Below are positions 24,301 through 36,013 of a stretch of DNA of 64,000 nt, piece by piece. Source of the stretch: Citrus sinensis (taxonomy: Eukaryota > Streptophyta > Magnoliopsida > Sapindales > Rutaceae); NCBI RefSeq assembly GCF_022201045.2, contig NC_068559.1, forward strand, positions 24,807,501-24,871,500. Direction: 5' to 3'. The position numbers were made by a program, and so were the translations under genes. The notes beneath the pieces were generated by a model, which had not been told where the DNA came from, did not search any database, and saw only the letters and a list, made by a program, of their open reading frames with translations. Each line of letters starts with the position of its first letter. The first letter of the stretch is position 1.

Positions 24301-25136
24301 GCTTACCCTGCCTCGTGAAATTGAGTGATGCACTTTATTCTCTCTCGTTTCATTTAGGCATGCTTTATTGCTTGTCATGGGACTGCAATGAATATACCTA
24401 ATATTTAGTGCTTTCGGTTCCTGCAGCTTTGGTCCATATATGCAGCTGGTAATACAGTGCCAATTCCAATTCTGAGGGCAACTGATATTTCCCCTATTGC
24501 TCTCTTGTCGGACAATGTACTGGGAGCCATGCAACATGATAACAAAGGAACGGTGGCAGTGGAAGCACTGCAGGAACTTTTTACTGGTGATGGACAATCC
24601 AAAAAAGGACGAAGGGGCCAAAATGAGGTTAGACCTCTTGCTCTCTCTTTGTATGTGTGTGCACCCTATACTTTTGCTTGTCTTATAGGCTGTTTAATGT
24701 GGTACAGATTCCCCTCCCTCCAAGTGTCTACCAAAGGCTCACTTCAAGTTCCACGCTATTGAATCTGGCTCAGGCTTTAGCTTATCATAGAATGTATGAT
24801 TTCATCATTCGCTCAATTATACTCGTTTGTTCTGTTAACCTGTGGCATGTTAATTTTCTCTTATTGACCTTAGGCCCAGTAAATCAGATAGCTTATGCAA
24901 TTTGTGATATTTGAAATTCCCAATTGACTCCAGATAGTGATTCTTAATTTGTCTGTTCTGCCTGTATGAGTCATTCATGTGTTGCAATTTATTTATTTTT
25001 CTAAACTAGAGCTTGTTTTGATATATTACCGTGCAGGTGTTATGATGAAATGCCACTTCAAGAGCTGCAAGTAACACAAGAGGAACAGACCATTCAAAAT
25101 CTATGTGATACCCTTCGAACTATACTCCGCTTGTAG
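15343..25136 (+). CDS. SIK1: STE20/Hippo-class serine/threonine kinase (SIK1-like MAP4K)
   Basis: Eighteen exons: 15343-15931, 16495-16583, 16682-16789, 16894-17001, 17103-17193, 17495-17547, 18167-18229, 19373-19417, 19822-19857, 20626-20681, 21695-21776, 22448-22576, 22757-22889, 23336-23471, 23726-23927, 24427-24627, 24708-24793, 25037-25136; all GT-AG, 768 residues. Exon 1 encodes an acidic, disordered N-terminus with a long Asp run (residues 27-35). The kinase domain spans about 190-445: glycine loop GKGSYG (197-202), Lys219 in VAIK, catalytic HRD (310-312), DFG (330-332) and GTPHWMAPE. The order is typical of active GCK-type kinases. The C-terminal part has a second regulatory region and a conserved tail. 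Arabidopsis SIK1 is the plant Hippo/MST relative that binds MOB1 and controls organ size and exit from proliferation. Odd: recurrent FGT-[MFV] motifs at 87-90, 123-126 and 530-533. The kinase family is certain and SIK1 orthology very likely. Confidence 0.93.
17352..17379. repeat. 28-base poly-C tract in an intron of the kinase gene
   Basis: An uninterrupted C28 run, preceded by C7 and a T, lies in the intron between kinase exons 5 and 6 (17194-17494), followed at once by GGG. The G-rich strand is the template strand and could form G-quadruplexes. Tract length may also be unreliable in the assembly. Confidence 0.9.
22640..22658. repeat. (CA)n microsatellite in a kinase intron
   Basis: About nine CA units followed by an imperfect CA-rich tail, in the intron after kinase exon 12. 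A simple sequence repeat and probable polymorphic marker; no function implied. Confidence 0.85.
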
Positions 25137-26039
25137 ATAATTTTATGTGGAAATGAAAAATAGAAAAGTATTAAATCTTTTGAATTTTTGTTTCTCCCTT
25201 CAATAGTTCAATTATTGTTTTCCTGTTCTCCGTAGCAGTACATTTTGTGTAGGTTTGAGGATGGCCAAAGGTAGTTGCAAAGGGGCAGTTAAATGTCCAA
25301 TCTCATGTTCTCGCAATTTTTTCATGTACATTACATGTGGATGTGGGCTGTGTCGCTCTGGCCGTTGTTTTTGCTTCCAGTTTCATTTATTGTCCCTTAA
25401 AAAAGTTTTTGAAGGGTAGGATGGTGGGAATCCTTGTTAGAGATTTAAATTTAAGCAATTCTTAATGAATAAATACTCTCTGACTTTTTTTTTTTGGGTT
25501 GTTTGGGGGGGGGGGGGGTGGAGGTGGGGGAGGAGGAACGGTGATATGTATAATACAGTCAGAAATCTTGACTATCTGAGATTTAGACACTACATTTCTA
25601 CACACTCAGTGATGGGGAGATATTTGTTTCATCCACATTAATGGGGGAGATATGTAATAGATAATCTGTCAACCTCATATCCCAAACAACTTCATGCTAA
25701 AGAATGAGAGGTGATTACTTAATTAGGAAACAACAATTAGTAATTTAGAGTAAGAATCTGTTCGTTGGTATAATTCTGCAACTGTTAACTTGTTTTGTAA
25801 ATTGATATTGACTACTTATTAGAAGTCTCAAATCTGCTGTTCATTGTCGACTAATCATTCTATTCAATGACAGCCATAGCATCTCAAAAAAATCAGTTGG
25901 AATATCAGTTAAACGACAGGAAAATGCTACTTTCTCCGGGTCAAAAACCCTGAATTATTTCAAAACGGTGTCGTTTTGGTTTTTTTTTTTGTTCTTTTTA
26001 CTTGCATGAAACATAGTCGTTTGAGCTAGTAAATACAAA
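25137..26039. other. Kinase 3' flank and spacer
   Basis: Contains the kinase 3' untranslated region and an AT-rich spacer. A G14 run lies at 25505-25518, followed by further G blocks. A near-palindrome AAAACGGTGTCGTTTT sits at 25962-25977. A related AAACGACAGCGTTTC lies near 27062, at the other end of the pseudogene segment. Confidence 0.45.
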
Positions 26040-26435
26040 ATAAACTAAAGCAGAAAAAATTCAAGTGCTTCTCTGCCCCTTTCATTATGACAAAATCCCA
26101 AAATCATAGAGTTGCAAATAATCACATCCAATGAAAATGACTCCTTGAAAACCCGTATTGCATACTCAAGACAACGGCATTTAGTGTACACCTCAACTAA
26201 AGCTCCTCTGCATACAACATTTATCTTGTAACAATTTCTTATCATGAAACAATGAATTTGTTTGCCTTGCTCAAGAGAAGAAATGTTTGCACATGCTGCC
26301 AAAAAGAGTTTCAAATGTAAATTTACAAGGTCTTGTCTCCCATTACATCTTTGAGAAAGATGTCATAGCTTCTTCACTCTGAACACGACGAGCGTAGCCA
26401 GTCAACACAGCATTCCAAGAAACCTTGTCCCGCCG
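26040..26435 (-). pseudogene. Degenerate PLS-class pentatricopeptide-repeat fragment
   Basis: On the minus strand a VSWNAVLTGYA segment (about 26435-26400) is followed, after a stop and a frameshift, by AACANISSLEQGKQIH, GALVEVYTKC and DVIICNSMILGFCHNE, ending near 26045. These are the recognisable repeats of plant organellar RNA-editing PPR proteins, which are normally 500-900 residues long. Only about three to four repeats survive, with no start, no signal peptide and no C-terminal E/DYW domain. It is a dead fragment, probably a partial duplication of a gene elsewhere. Confidence 0.8.
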
Positions 26436-26458
26436 TTGACTGAACGCTGTATTTTTTG

Positions 26459-26576
26459 CAGACCAAATCAGCTCAAATTTCAGACCAAATCAGCACAATT
26501 TTCAGACCAAATCAAGCACAAATTGCAGACCAATTCAAGCACAAATTGCAGACCAAATCAGCACAAACTGCAGACG
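26459..26576. repeat. Tandem repeat, about five 22-23-bp units
   Basis: Imperfect units of the form CAGACCAAATCAGCACAAAT repeat head to tail about five times, with one extra A in some copies (CAAGCACAAAT). The unit is not a multiple of three in every copy, so the apparent open frame through it (26456-26650) is unlikely to be a conserved protein. It lies next to the PPR remnant. Confidence 0.8.
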
Positions 26577-27307
26577 AAAATGAAGACGAGAAAATGAAGA
26601 GGGGAAGACGAAAACGAAGAGGAGGGGAACAAGGAAGAAGGGCTGCTTGACTCTAGATCGAATGCGACTGGAGATTTTGATTTCCTAGCTCTAAAGGGAT
26701 TTTCCTCAACAAAGGGCAACAAGAAAGTCATGAAAGAGAGAAGATGAGACTATTAGCCAGCGGGCGAAGGATTTAGCTCTAGAACCGGCTAGGAACCCGA
26801 AAAAGAAAGGAGAATGTGAAAAGCGGATTCCCCTTCTCGTTATCCAATCCGCGGTTGAACAGTTCGAATCTCGACTAAGAATCTATGCTTTTGTAGTCGA
26901 TTGATGATACAGAGAGCTTGTTTTTATTTTTTTGTTTTAAAGCTCCGAGAGGTCTCTCTCTCCTCTCCGATTTTGTTTGTTGCTATGCTTTGCTTTTTTA
27001 GGAGACACTGAGAGAGAGAGAGAGGAAGACGAAAACGAAGAGAGGAACTTTTGCTAGGGTGAAACGACAGCGTTTCATGAAGAAGAGAAAACAACGTCAT
27101 TTTGTTTTATTTAATTTTTAGAGTTTGACCCGTGATTTAATCCGGGGTAAATATCAAAACTCTTAACTAAATCTAAAAAATCCTCACGGGTACTTTTTGG
27201 GCTCGCGCGGTTTCAGTCTCATAATGAAAGTGCTGCTTGGGGAAGCGGTTCTAGTAAATACATTTCTTAAGGTATATTAATGTTTATATAAGCTCAAAGC
27301 CCAAGTC
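26577..27307. other. Spacer upstream of tRNA-Ala
   Basis: Purine-rich stretches (GAGGAAGACGAAAACGAAGA occurs near 27020 and in similar form near 26610), a short (GA)n run at about 27010-27022, and AT-rich sequence. No gene recognised. Confidence 0.4.
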
Positions 27308-27380
27308 GGGGATGTAGCTCAAATGGTAGAGCGCTCGCTTTGCATGCGAGAGGTACAGGGTTCGATCCCCTGCATCTCCA
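27308..27380 (+). tRNA. tRNA-Ala (anticodon TGC)
   Basis: Seventy-three bases fold as a full cloverleaf. The acceptor stem GGGGATG pairs with CATCTCC (one G-T), the D arm is GCTCAAATGGTAGAGC, the anticodon stem CTCGC/GCGAG encloses the loop TTTGCAT with anticodon TGC, and the T arm is CAGGGTTCGATCCCCTG. The discriminator is A. There is no intron and no encoded CCA, as expected for a nuclear plant tRNA. The internal A and B boxes (TAGCTCAAATGG, GGTTCGATCC) are the RNA polymerase III promoter. A T-rich stretch follows shortly downstream. Confidence 0.97.
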
Positions 27381-27513
27381 TTCGTTTAACTTTTGCAATC
27401 ACAATTCGACAAAGTCGAAACTACGTCCTTTTATTTAGTTGAAAACCGATTTTCCAGCCCCCACAAAACCCAGGGGCCTGAGACAGTAGCCGGGCATTAG
27501 CAGTAGTAATACT

Positions 27514-29488
27514 ATGTTTCTTCAAAATTTACGACGCAGTGTGGGCAGGTGGTCACTCTTCTTCTCTTCTTCATCTTTGTCGACAAGAAGGCTCTCTTTT
27601 TTTGCTTTGCCCAATATACAACATAACTCACTCCTTTTTCAAAACCCTTGTCGTTTTGTTGATGTTTCTCTTAAACCAACTTCTCCTTTAGCTTTATCTC
27701 ATCGATTCTTAAGCTCCAGTGTCACTCAAAATAAAGACCACTACGAAGAACACCCACTTCAGCGTAAGCTTCGTTTTAGCTATTCCACGCAGGTTCTATA
27801 CGATGTTTTCTTCCATCACTCAAGTGTATTATGTGTTTGATTAAAGTTCTATTCCAACGGCTTTATTTGCTTATATATTATTTGATGTTCCAATCAACGT
27901 CAATTTTATAATTTTCTTACCACCTCCGCTCTCAATTCACTCTTTTTCCATTTGTGTTTTAAATTTCCATTGTATCTCACTTGTTTTTGATAATTTCTAA
28001 ATGTGGTTTGGGAGTCGCTGAGAAACTCTTGTTACTGCTGCAGATGAAGAAACTGAAGCGGGAGAAACCACAGATGATGGATGGGAAGAGGAGGATGAGG
28101 CCGAGCCTCAGGTACAGTGTTGCTGTGTTTTTGTTGAAGAGTTTGGTTGCCCATATTTCTTTTTCTACCATAAATTTATAGTGGATTAATTTATTTGTTC
28201 GTTATTACAGGTTGGTGATGGAGGGGATGGGGGTGGCGTGGTGTTTCAAGGTGTACCCTGGGGCGAACGAGCTCTATCTATTGCCCATGAGGTCTTGTTG
28301 CAGTTTGGTGATGACATAAAACTCTATGCTTTCAAGGCCACTCCTCGTGGATATGTTTATGTGAGACTAGATAAATTGTCAAACAAGTAAGGCTTTCTAC
28401 ACTTTTGTTTGTATTAAACTTTTTTCAGTGATGAGAACCAAAATTCATAATATTGTACGCAAATAATTACTGTTGAGCCCCTAATGGTTGATAGGTGCGG
28501 TATGAAGCATAGACTACCATAATAATTAATTTCCAAAATTTTATATCAACATATTCTACACATGTTCAAATATTTCAAACAATTCAATCCACTAGTTAAT
28601 AAGCGGCATTCAATCAACAAGTTCTAACTTATGGAGTTGTTTAAGTTGAAACCATTTTATTTGTTAGTTCCAGTTTTTCTATTTGGGCACTTGTTAAATA
28701 ACGATGTTAATTCAAAATCCTTAGTTAAATACTCTCTTGTAAACTGTCAAACTTTGATAGCTAATAGAAGCTTCATTCTTATGCAAAATATACCCATTTT
28801 CCTCTACACAAACAAACTAGATGAAAATGGTATCTATTCTTTTGCTTGACCACGTTCCTAAATGGTTTGATGTCAATTATGCTGGTTTTAGATTGTAGAT
28901 CGTGGTGTTGGTAAAGTACTTGTATTCATCTGTTGATGTTTCTTTAAGTTAAATTACCAACATGCCTTTTATTAGATATGGATGTCCTAGCATGGAGGAG
29001 CTTGAAAGTTATAGTCAAGAATACAAGAAAAAATTAGATGAAGTTGGAGCTCTTGGAGAAATACCTGATGATTTGGCTCTTGAGGTAACGGAACAAATTG
29101 CTAACTGTGCTTTTTTATTGTTGCTCAGTTCATATATGCTGTGATGGCAAAATATATATAACAAATAAGGCTTTGCTTTAATTTGCAGGTATCAACTCCT
29201 GGTGCAGAACGGATGTTGAAAGTACCCGATGATTTAGGTCGTTTTAAAGAGATGCCCATTACAGTTTGCTATGAAGACCAGGACTCTGATAGCAGGGAAA
29301 AGACTGGGGTCTTCCTGTTGGATTCCATAGAGATGGACTCAGAGATTTGTGTGTGGAAGTTGGCAAATGTGAAGGAGAACAGGGACCCTCAAGAGAAAGG
29401 TAGACCATTAAGCCGCAAACAGAGAGACTGGAGATTGAATTTGCCTTTTGTGATGCATAAAAGGGTGACTTTATATCTTGAATACTGA
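27514..29488 (+). CDS. Organellar RimP-like ribosome maturation protein (UPF0090/DUF150)
   Basis: Five exons, 27514-27763, 28044-28111, 28211-28386, 28976-29084 and 29189-29488; 300 residues. The donor at 27764 (CAGC|GTAAGC) was chosen because the downstream GT at 27793 puts exon 2 out of frame. The first ~70 residues are Ser/Arg-rich with no acidic residue until FVDV, a typical organelle-targeting peptide and more mitochondrial than plastid in look (MFLQNLRRSVGRW). A short acidic linker follows (ETTDDGWEEEDEAE), then the conserved body: VPWGERALSIAHEVL, GYVYVRLDKLSNKYGCPS, and SLSRKQRDWRL-type basic residues near the end. Bacterial RimP assists 30S subunit assembly. By analogy this would act on the small organellar ribosome. 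Arabidopsis has the corresponding gene next to SIK1, as here. The localisation is inferred. Confidence 0.82.
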
Positions 29489-30624
29489 AAAATCTGTGCG
29501 GAATGTATTATAGGAATTAGGAAACAAGATTATAGAGTCTCTGCTGTCTTAGTTGAAAAGGTCGAGCACTTGAGCTTGTATGCATTTAAAACAATGCTTT
29601 CAAAAGCATTTTCATCTGAAATATTAATCATCTGAATCGAATAAGATCATGCTTAAATTTCGATTTAGTTTCATGGACCATTAATAATGAGCGGCTCAAA
29701 TACCGGCTGCATATATCGTCTATGTAGACTTGTAAACTGAAAATTATTGTCTCGTTAGCTATTGATTAATTTTTACTCACATTGAGAGCAAGGGAAATCT
29801 CAATTTCGTTACTGATCTGTGAGAGCAAGAGCAATCAACAATCACCACTCATCAGCAATTAACTGATGATAAAATTACTAACAGATGAAGAAGTGATAAT
29901 GTGTTATCTTCTCAGCAAGGTAACCAACAAGCCGCGGCGTACAAAGTTTATCACTGAAATGTATGATTCTACTATGGTGATGAAAAAATATTTGGCAAAG
30001 AAAATTTGGCGAAACAGGTGAAAAGTTTCCATACCTGCTCGCCAAGATAAAAAGAGTTCCCAGAACGGGTACCGTATTGATAGAAATTTAAATGAAAAAC
30101 TCAAGAGAGAAGAAAGATATTAAATATGAATCAAAACCTATCAGGCTTGATGGAGCATGACCGAATATCAGTTATTTAAATAAGGTTCCGATATATATGC
30201 ACAAAACTAACAGTTGACGCAGAAATCTGATCAACTAGAGAATTAATCGTGTATGTAGAGGCGATACACAGAGTTTTAGGTAATTCAGCCATGGATAGAA
30301 ATTAAATGCTTTTAATACCATTAATTTAATGGTTTTACTTAATGAAAAACAAATCCAATTTTTACTGTTACAGTATCTTGTCCTTTGTATTAAGAGAGGC
30401 ATTCTATTTATAATCTTCTACTTATAACATAAAATTTGAATTCACATTCTTCTTAGTCATCTGTATTACTTAAGATTCGAATGATAATATAATTTTATAT
30501 CTATCCATATTTATTTAACGTATTTTCTTAAATTAAACTTATCGATTCTTTCAGGTCGCGAGAGTGGACTTAAACCAAGTGTCTAATTTTAAATTCATGG
30601 ATAAGACACTTGACTTAAGTCTAC
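29489..30624. other. Spacer between RimP-like gene and retrotransposon
   Basis: The 3' flank of the RimP-like gene and AT-rich sequence. The minus-strand frame at 29904-30104 is not recognisable. It ends at the left LTR of the gypsy element. Confidence 0.45.
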
Positions 30625-31010
30625 TGATGCAGCGGAAGTTTAATGTTCAAAATATTCCGTTGATTCTAGAAAATACCGGAACAAAAGAACAACTAAATTC
30701 ACGTTGATTCAAAAGAATACCGCGACTTTAGGGGTTAAGATTCGTTGATTCCGCAGAATACTGAGAATTAACTGTTCAAATACTCACAAAGAGATTTGAA
30801 AATTGAAATATTATTAAACTCAAAATTCTACCTTCAAAGGCTACAAGAGGGAGCTATTTATAGTAGTAGTAATTATCCTAATTCATGAAGTAAAACAAAA
30901 TCCTAAATTGAAAAGGAAACAAAATTTTAAATTAGAAAGGAATTAAAAAGTCTTTAAACTTTAGTTAATAAGGAAACTAATCCTAGTATAATATAGATTC
31001 TTACTCTTCA
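30625..31010 (-). repeat. 3' LTR of the gypsy element
   Basis: Starts TGATGCAGCGG and ends CTCTTCA on the plus strand, that is TGAAGAG...TGCATCA in element orientation, with the canonical TG...CA. It is bounded on the inside (31011-31025) by the polypurine tract, CTGGGGGGAATT in element orientation. Confidence 0.92.
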
Positions 31011-34000
31011 TAATTCCCCCCAGGGTGGAGAGAATTCGCCCTCGAATTCGGAGTGTCAGCAACCACATCTTCATCATGATCACCTCTATAAGGAATAAGA
31101 CGCTTGACATTAAATACATCTGCGGTGCGGATATGACTATGAAGCTTTAATCTGTAGGCATTAGGATTTATCTTCTCTATAATCTCCAAAGGGCCGATTT
31201 TCCTGGCAGAAAGCTTGTTGTACTCACCAACTAAGAATCTATCTTTAGTTAGGACAGCCCAAACAAGATCTCCCACTTGAAATTCCAAAGCTCGACGTTT
31301 TTTGTCTGCCACAATTTTATAACCTTCGGTTGTCTGCTTCAAAGACTCTTGCGTAGTTTCAAGAATTTTCTTAAGTTGCTCAATAAAGTCTTCCGCTTTA
31401 CTACTTTTGCGAACTAAATCTGGAATTGGAGCCAAGTTGATGGGAGCTTGTGGATTATATCTGTAATTCACCTGAAAAGGGCTTAAACTAGTACTGCGCT
31501 TAACTGCATGGTTATAAGCAAACTCGACTTGATATAACTTTTGATCCCACATCTTCAAGTTATCGCCGACTAGACTACGTAGATGGTTGCCTAAAGAGCG
31601 ATTGACAACTTCGATTTGACCATCTGTTTGTGGGTGGTAGGCATTACTGAAATTCAGGCGAGTGTTAGTCAACTTCCATAATGTCTTCCCAAAATGGCTA
31701 AGAAATCGTGTATCCCGGTCAGATACTATAGAACTCGGTAAACCATGCAATCTATAGACTTCCTTGAAGAATAGACGAGCAACAGTCAAAGCGTCTGTAG
31801 TATTTTTGCAGGCAATGAAGTGAGCCATTTTCGAGAATCGATCAACAACAACAAATATTGAATCCATACCCCTCTGAGTGCAGGGTAATCCCAAAACAAA
31901 ATCCATGCTAATGTCAGCCCAAGGTTGTGTTAGAATCGGCAGCGGCATATATAAACCAGCATTAGTTGCTGAACCCTTGGAAACTTGACAAATGCGACAA
32001 GTCTCGACATAGTGATAGACTTCACGCCTATAGTAGGCCAAAAATAAGTGTTGGCTATTAGAGCTAGAGTTTTGTCGCGACCTATGTGCCCTTCATTATG
32101 TAACTCTGCAATGATTTTCAATCTCAAACTTGAGTCAGGAATACACAACTGATTACTCTTGAAAAGGAATTTGTCGTGTAAATGATAATCTGAGCGAAAC
32201 CCTGCAACAACGTCTTCTAATATAGGAGCAAAGTAAGGATCAGAAGCATATAACTCTCGAAATGTGTCAAATCCGAGAACTTGATTATGCATCTTTGTCA
32301 ATAAAGAAGTTCGTTGACTAAGTGCATCTGCTGTCCGGTTGGATTCACTAGAGGTACGCTTCACCACAAAAGTAAATTGTTGAAGGAATGTTGTCCACAT
32401 GGCATGTCTGTGAGAGAGCTTGTCTTAACTATTGAGGTATTTTAACGCGGCATGGTCAGTGTATAAAACAAAGTCTTTATGGATTAGATAATGTTGCCAA
32501 TGTTTTAACGCTTGGACTACTGCGTAAAATTCCACGTCATAAATATTGTAGTGTGCCTTTGCTCCATTTAACTTCTCACTAAAATAAGATATAGGCTTAC
32601 CCTGTTGGCTAAGAACAGCTCCAATGTGAACCTTAGAAGCATCACAATGTACCTTAAAAGTGAGCGAAAAATTTGGTAGAGCAAGTACTGGGGCAGTAAT
32701 CATCTTTTCTTTGATAATCTTGAATGCCTTAGTAGCTGCCTCTATCCAAGAGAATTGTCCTCCTTTCATGCAATCCGTGATTGATGCCATAATAGTACTG
32801 AAATGAAGAATGAATCGCCTGTAAAAAGAGGCCAATCCATGGAAACTTCTGGTGGCAGATAAAGTAGTTGGCGAAGGCCAATCTCGAATAGCATCCGCTT
32901 TTGATTAGTCAACAGATATACCATCCTTCGACACCACATATCCCAAAAATAATACTTTCTCTGTCAAGAAAATACAATTGTTTACTGCTGTGTATAAACT
33001 TGCTATTCTTAAGGCTGAAAGCACTTCTCTCAAATGTTGTAGATGTAACTCGTGACTGGTGCTATATATAAGTATATCATCGAAGTAAACAACCACAAAC
33101 TTTCCAATGAAAGGGCGAAGAACTTGATTCATGACTTGCATAAAAGTACTCGGAGCATTGGATAAGCCAAATTGCATTACCAACCACTCGTATAACCCTT
33201 CGCGAATTTTAAAAGTTGTTTTCCATTCATCTCCAGGCCGTATTCAAATTTGATGGTAGCCACTTTTCAAATCAAGTTTGGTAAAAATTGTTGCTCCACT
33301 GAGTTGATCTAACAAGTCATCTAATCGAGGGATTGGAAAACGATATCGAACTGTAATTTTATTGATAGCTCGACTGTCCACGCACATCCTCCAAGAAGCA
33401 TATTTCGTTGGAGTCAACAAAGCAGGGACTGCACATGGACTAAGACTTTCACGGATAAATCCCTTTTCTAGTAACTCTTCCACTTGGCGCCTTAATTCCT
33501 TATGTTCTGTAGGACTCGTACGATAATGAGGTCGATTTGGTAATGTAGAACCAGATACCAAATCAATTTGGTGTTGTATATCCCGAAGAGGTGGTAAACC
33601 CTGTGGTAGCTCATTGGGGAACAAATCTTAAAATTCCTCCAGAATAGGTGTCACAGCTTCAGGAATCTTCGAATCACCGTTACTCTCTTTTCCCAATAAA
33701 ATGTAAACTCTCTTTGTCTATGCTACAACATCTATAAATTACTTCTTGCCTAACAAATAATTACCCAAGTCTTGCTGGAGAGTAAACTCCTTGTTAGGTA
33801 GGAGAACGATCTTGGTGTTGTTAAACATAAAGCTGTAGGTGTTTCTCTTCCCATTATGCACTATGTTTCGATCATATTGCCAAGGTCTACGCAGTAATAG
33901 ATGACAAGCATCCATAGCCACAACATCACACCAAATTTTGTCTTTATAAATTGAACCAATGGATAAGGAAATTAAGCAACGTTTCGATACTGTCACTTGA

Positions 34001-34152
34001 TTTCCCTTCTTCAGCCATGTGAGCTTGTATGGAGTTTGATGAGGTTATATCTTTAAATTTAGCTTTGTTATGGCTTCTTCTGAAATTACATTCTCGCAAC
34101 TGCCAGAGTCTATGACCATACGACCTATTTTACCCCCAATTGTGCAAGTAGT
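31001..34152 (-). pseudogene. pol region (protease, RT, RNase H, integrase), broken
   Basis: The protease active site DSG (IDSGSCENVIS) lies at about 34070-34110. Reverse transcriptase begins near 33560: [14 protein letters not shown] and [12 protein letters not shown], then a stop at 33244, then the catalytic YFDD at about 33076-33087. RNase H ([23 protein letters not shown]) ends at a stop near 32425. Integrase has its N-terminal zinc motif at about 32100 (HNEGHIGRDKT) with CRIC at about 31980, the DD-E core (MDFVLGLP, VSDRDTRF, HPQTDGQIEVVNR) and a C-terminal GPLEIIEKINPNAYRL segment. A frameshift near 32040 splits the integrase. I see no full chromodomain. Dead by multiple lesions. Confidence 0.92.
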
Positions 34153-35346
34153 CTAAAAGATATTTTGTCGTAGCCACTTGTCTTTGTCTTGCCCTTTAGG
34201 AGTGAATAATGCACGGTTCACGATCAACATTGGTCCACTATCACCATGTTCTTCAACAGATTGAGCGCTACCACTACTATTAAAAGTTGGCTCTACAGTG
34301 AATTCTTCAGTTTCTTCCTCCTGATAGTCTTCGCTTTCCTTTGTGCCTGCGAATAAGCCTTTACCATATTTTCCTCCCTTTTTACATTCTGTCATTCGGT
34401 GCCCATTTTCTCCGCAATTAAAACAGCATAATCCCGAACCCGAGGATTGAGTTTTGCTGCTTTGACCGATTTCACTAGGTTTACTAGTTTTATTTGGAGG
34501 AGTGAAATTACGAAATTGGGAAGTCGGGTTTGAATTATCACGAACAACACTTCGAGCACCCCGAAAGCTTGAGTCATTAGTACGTCGACTAAATTGCTTT
34601 TCCAACTGCAAGGCTTGTTGGTGTGCCTCTGAAATAGAGTATGGGTCAAGTAAATTTAATTAGTCTTGAAATTGAGATCGTAGGCCTCCAATGTAGTGGG
34701 AAACCTGTTGTTCTTTTGTCTCTGTCAAGTCATTGCGTGCCACCAACCAATGGAATTCTGTAGTGTAATCATCTACTGATCGATTACCTTGCCTTAAATT
34801 CTGTAGTTGTTGATATAACAGTCTGGCGTAATTATGAGGCAAGAATGCTCCACGCAAGTGCTTCTTGAACTTTTCCCAAGAATCAATCTTCTTTTTGCCT
34901 TGCCTAATCCTTGTGAGCTTAGTTTGTTGCCGCCAAGCTACTGCTCTTCCACGAAATCGAGTTGCAGTAAGCGAAACTAGTTTATTTTCAGGAACTTCTT
35001 TGTATTAAAAAACTTCCTCAATGGCGTTAATCCAATCCAATAATTCTTCAGGTCGACCACTTCCTTGAAATTCGGGAATGTCAATTCTCAACCCAGATTC
35101 CCATCTTCTGTCATCAGTAGACTCAGTTCTAGGTCGACGCCCAGAGAATGGATTAGCAAAGCTTCCACTTGATTTGTCTTCACGTTCTGGAGTATGATGG
35201 CGTTCGTCAAGTAACTCTGCCATTCGTGCCATTTGTGCAGCTAACATATCAATTCTGGCTATCATACTAGCCAGGACTTCATCTTTAGAAACATCTTCTT
35301 GATTGTAAGTTGCAGTATGAGCATCACGAGCTTTTCTTGGAGGCAT
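34153..35346 (-). pseudogene. gag region of the gypsy element, broken
   Basis: Opens with MPPRKARDAHTATY at 35346. A coiled, Met-rich stretch (ASMIARIDMLAAQMARMAEL) precedes the conserved capsid core (RIDIPEFQGSGRPEELLDW, then WWQQTKLTRIRQ, LYQQLQNLRQG and SVDDYTTEF). The CCHC nucleocapsid knuckle CFNCGENGHRMTEC is at about 34380-34427. In-frame stops at about 35005, 34657 and 34153 interrupt it. The last probably arose from CAG, since the frame otherwise runs on into the protease, so gag and pol were likely one continuous frame. Confidence 0.9.
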
Positions 35347-35997
35347 TTTTTCAAATTCGGGTTTAAAAAGGTAGTGGGCCTAAACTGAAAGTAAATAAAA
35401 ATTTTAGGTCGAAACTGTAATTAAATAGAAGTTTTAGATTTCTGATGACGGTGGTTGGAAATCGAGTAAGGATGGGTAGATTTGAAAGATTTTGGGTTGG
35501 TAAGTATGATGGTGGTGGTGGTTTGTCCGAAAAAGTGGTGTTTTGGTAGGAAATTGTAGATAAAGCCGGCGGTTTTGGAGGGCTTCGGTTTCTGGTGGTT
35601 TGAGCGTCGATCGGCAGTGAGGAATGGTAGGAAAGGTTCAGTTGATGGAGAGGAATGGACTGATGGTGGTGCTTCTGGCCAAATCGCGCCGGAAAGTGGT
35701 GAACGGAGGTGGCGGCGATCGCGGCTGTTTTGGCTTTGTCTTCTGGCAATCTGTGGCTAACGGATAGTGGAAGATGCTTGGGGTTTGATGGCCGGCGATT
35801 TATGATCCGTTTAGTGGTGGTTGCGTCCGGATCGGTGACGGAAAACGAGAGCCGGCAGCCTTGGACGGTGGCCGCAGGCTAAAGGTTTTGTTTCTGTTCT
35901 GTTTCAGTTTTTTTTTTTAACTAAACGGAAAAAATCAAAGAAGGAAAAAAGGAAAGGTTTGGTGGTAGATGGAGTTAGATTGGTGATACCAGGTTTT

Positions 35998-36010
35998 GGC
36001 TCTGATACCA
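35998..36010 (-). promoter_or_regulatory. Primer-binding site (initiator tRNA-Met)
   Basis: In element orientation the sequence is TGGTATCAGAGCC, the standard plant LTR-retrotransposon site complementary to the 3' end of initiator methionine tRNA. It lies 3 bases inside the 5' LTR. Confidence 0.93.
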
Positions 36011-36013
36011 AGC

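Noticed and set aside
27764-27793. Alternative donor at 27793 for RimP exon 1
   Set aside because: It continues the frame but puts exon 2 out of phase with the conserved exon 3. The donor GTAAGC at 27764 restores phase through all five exons.
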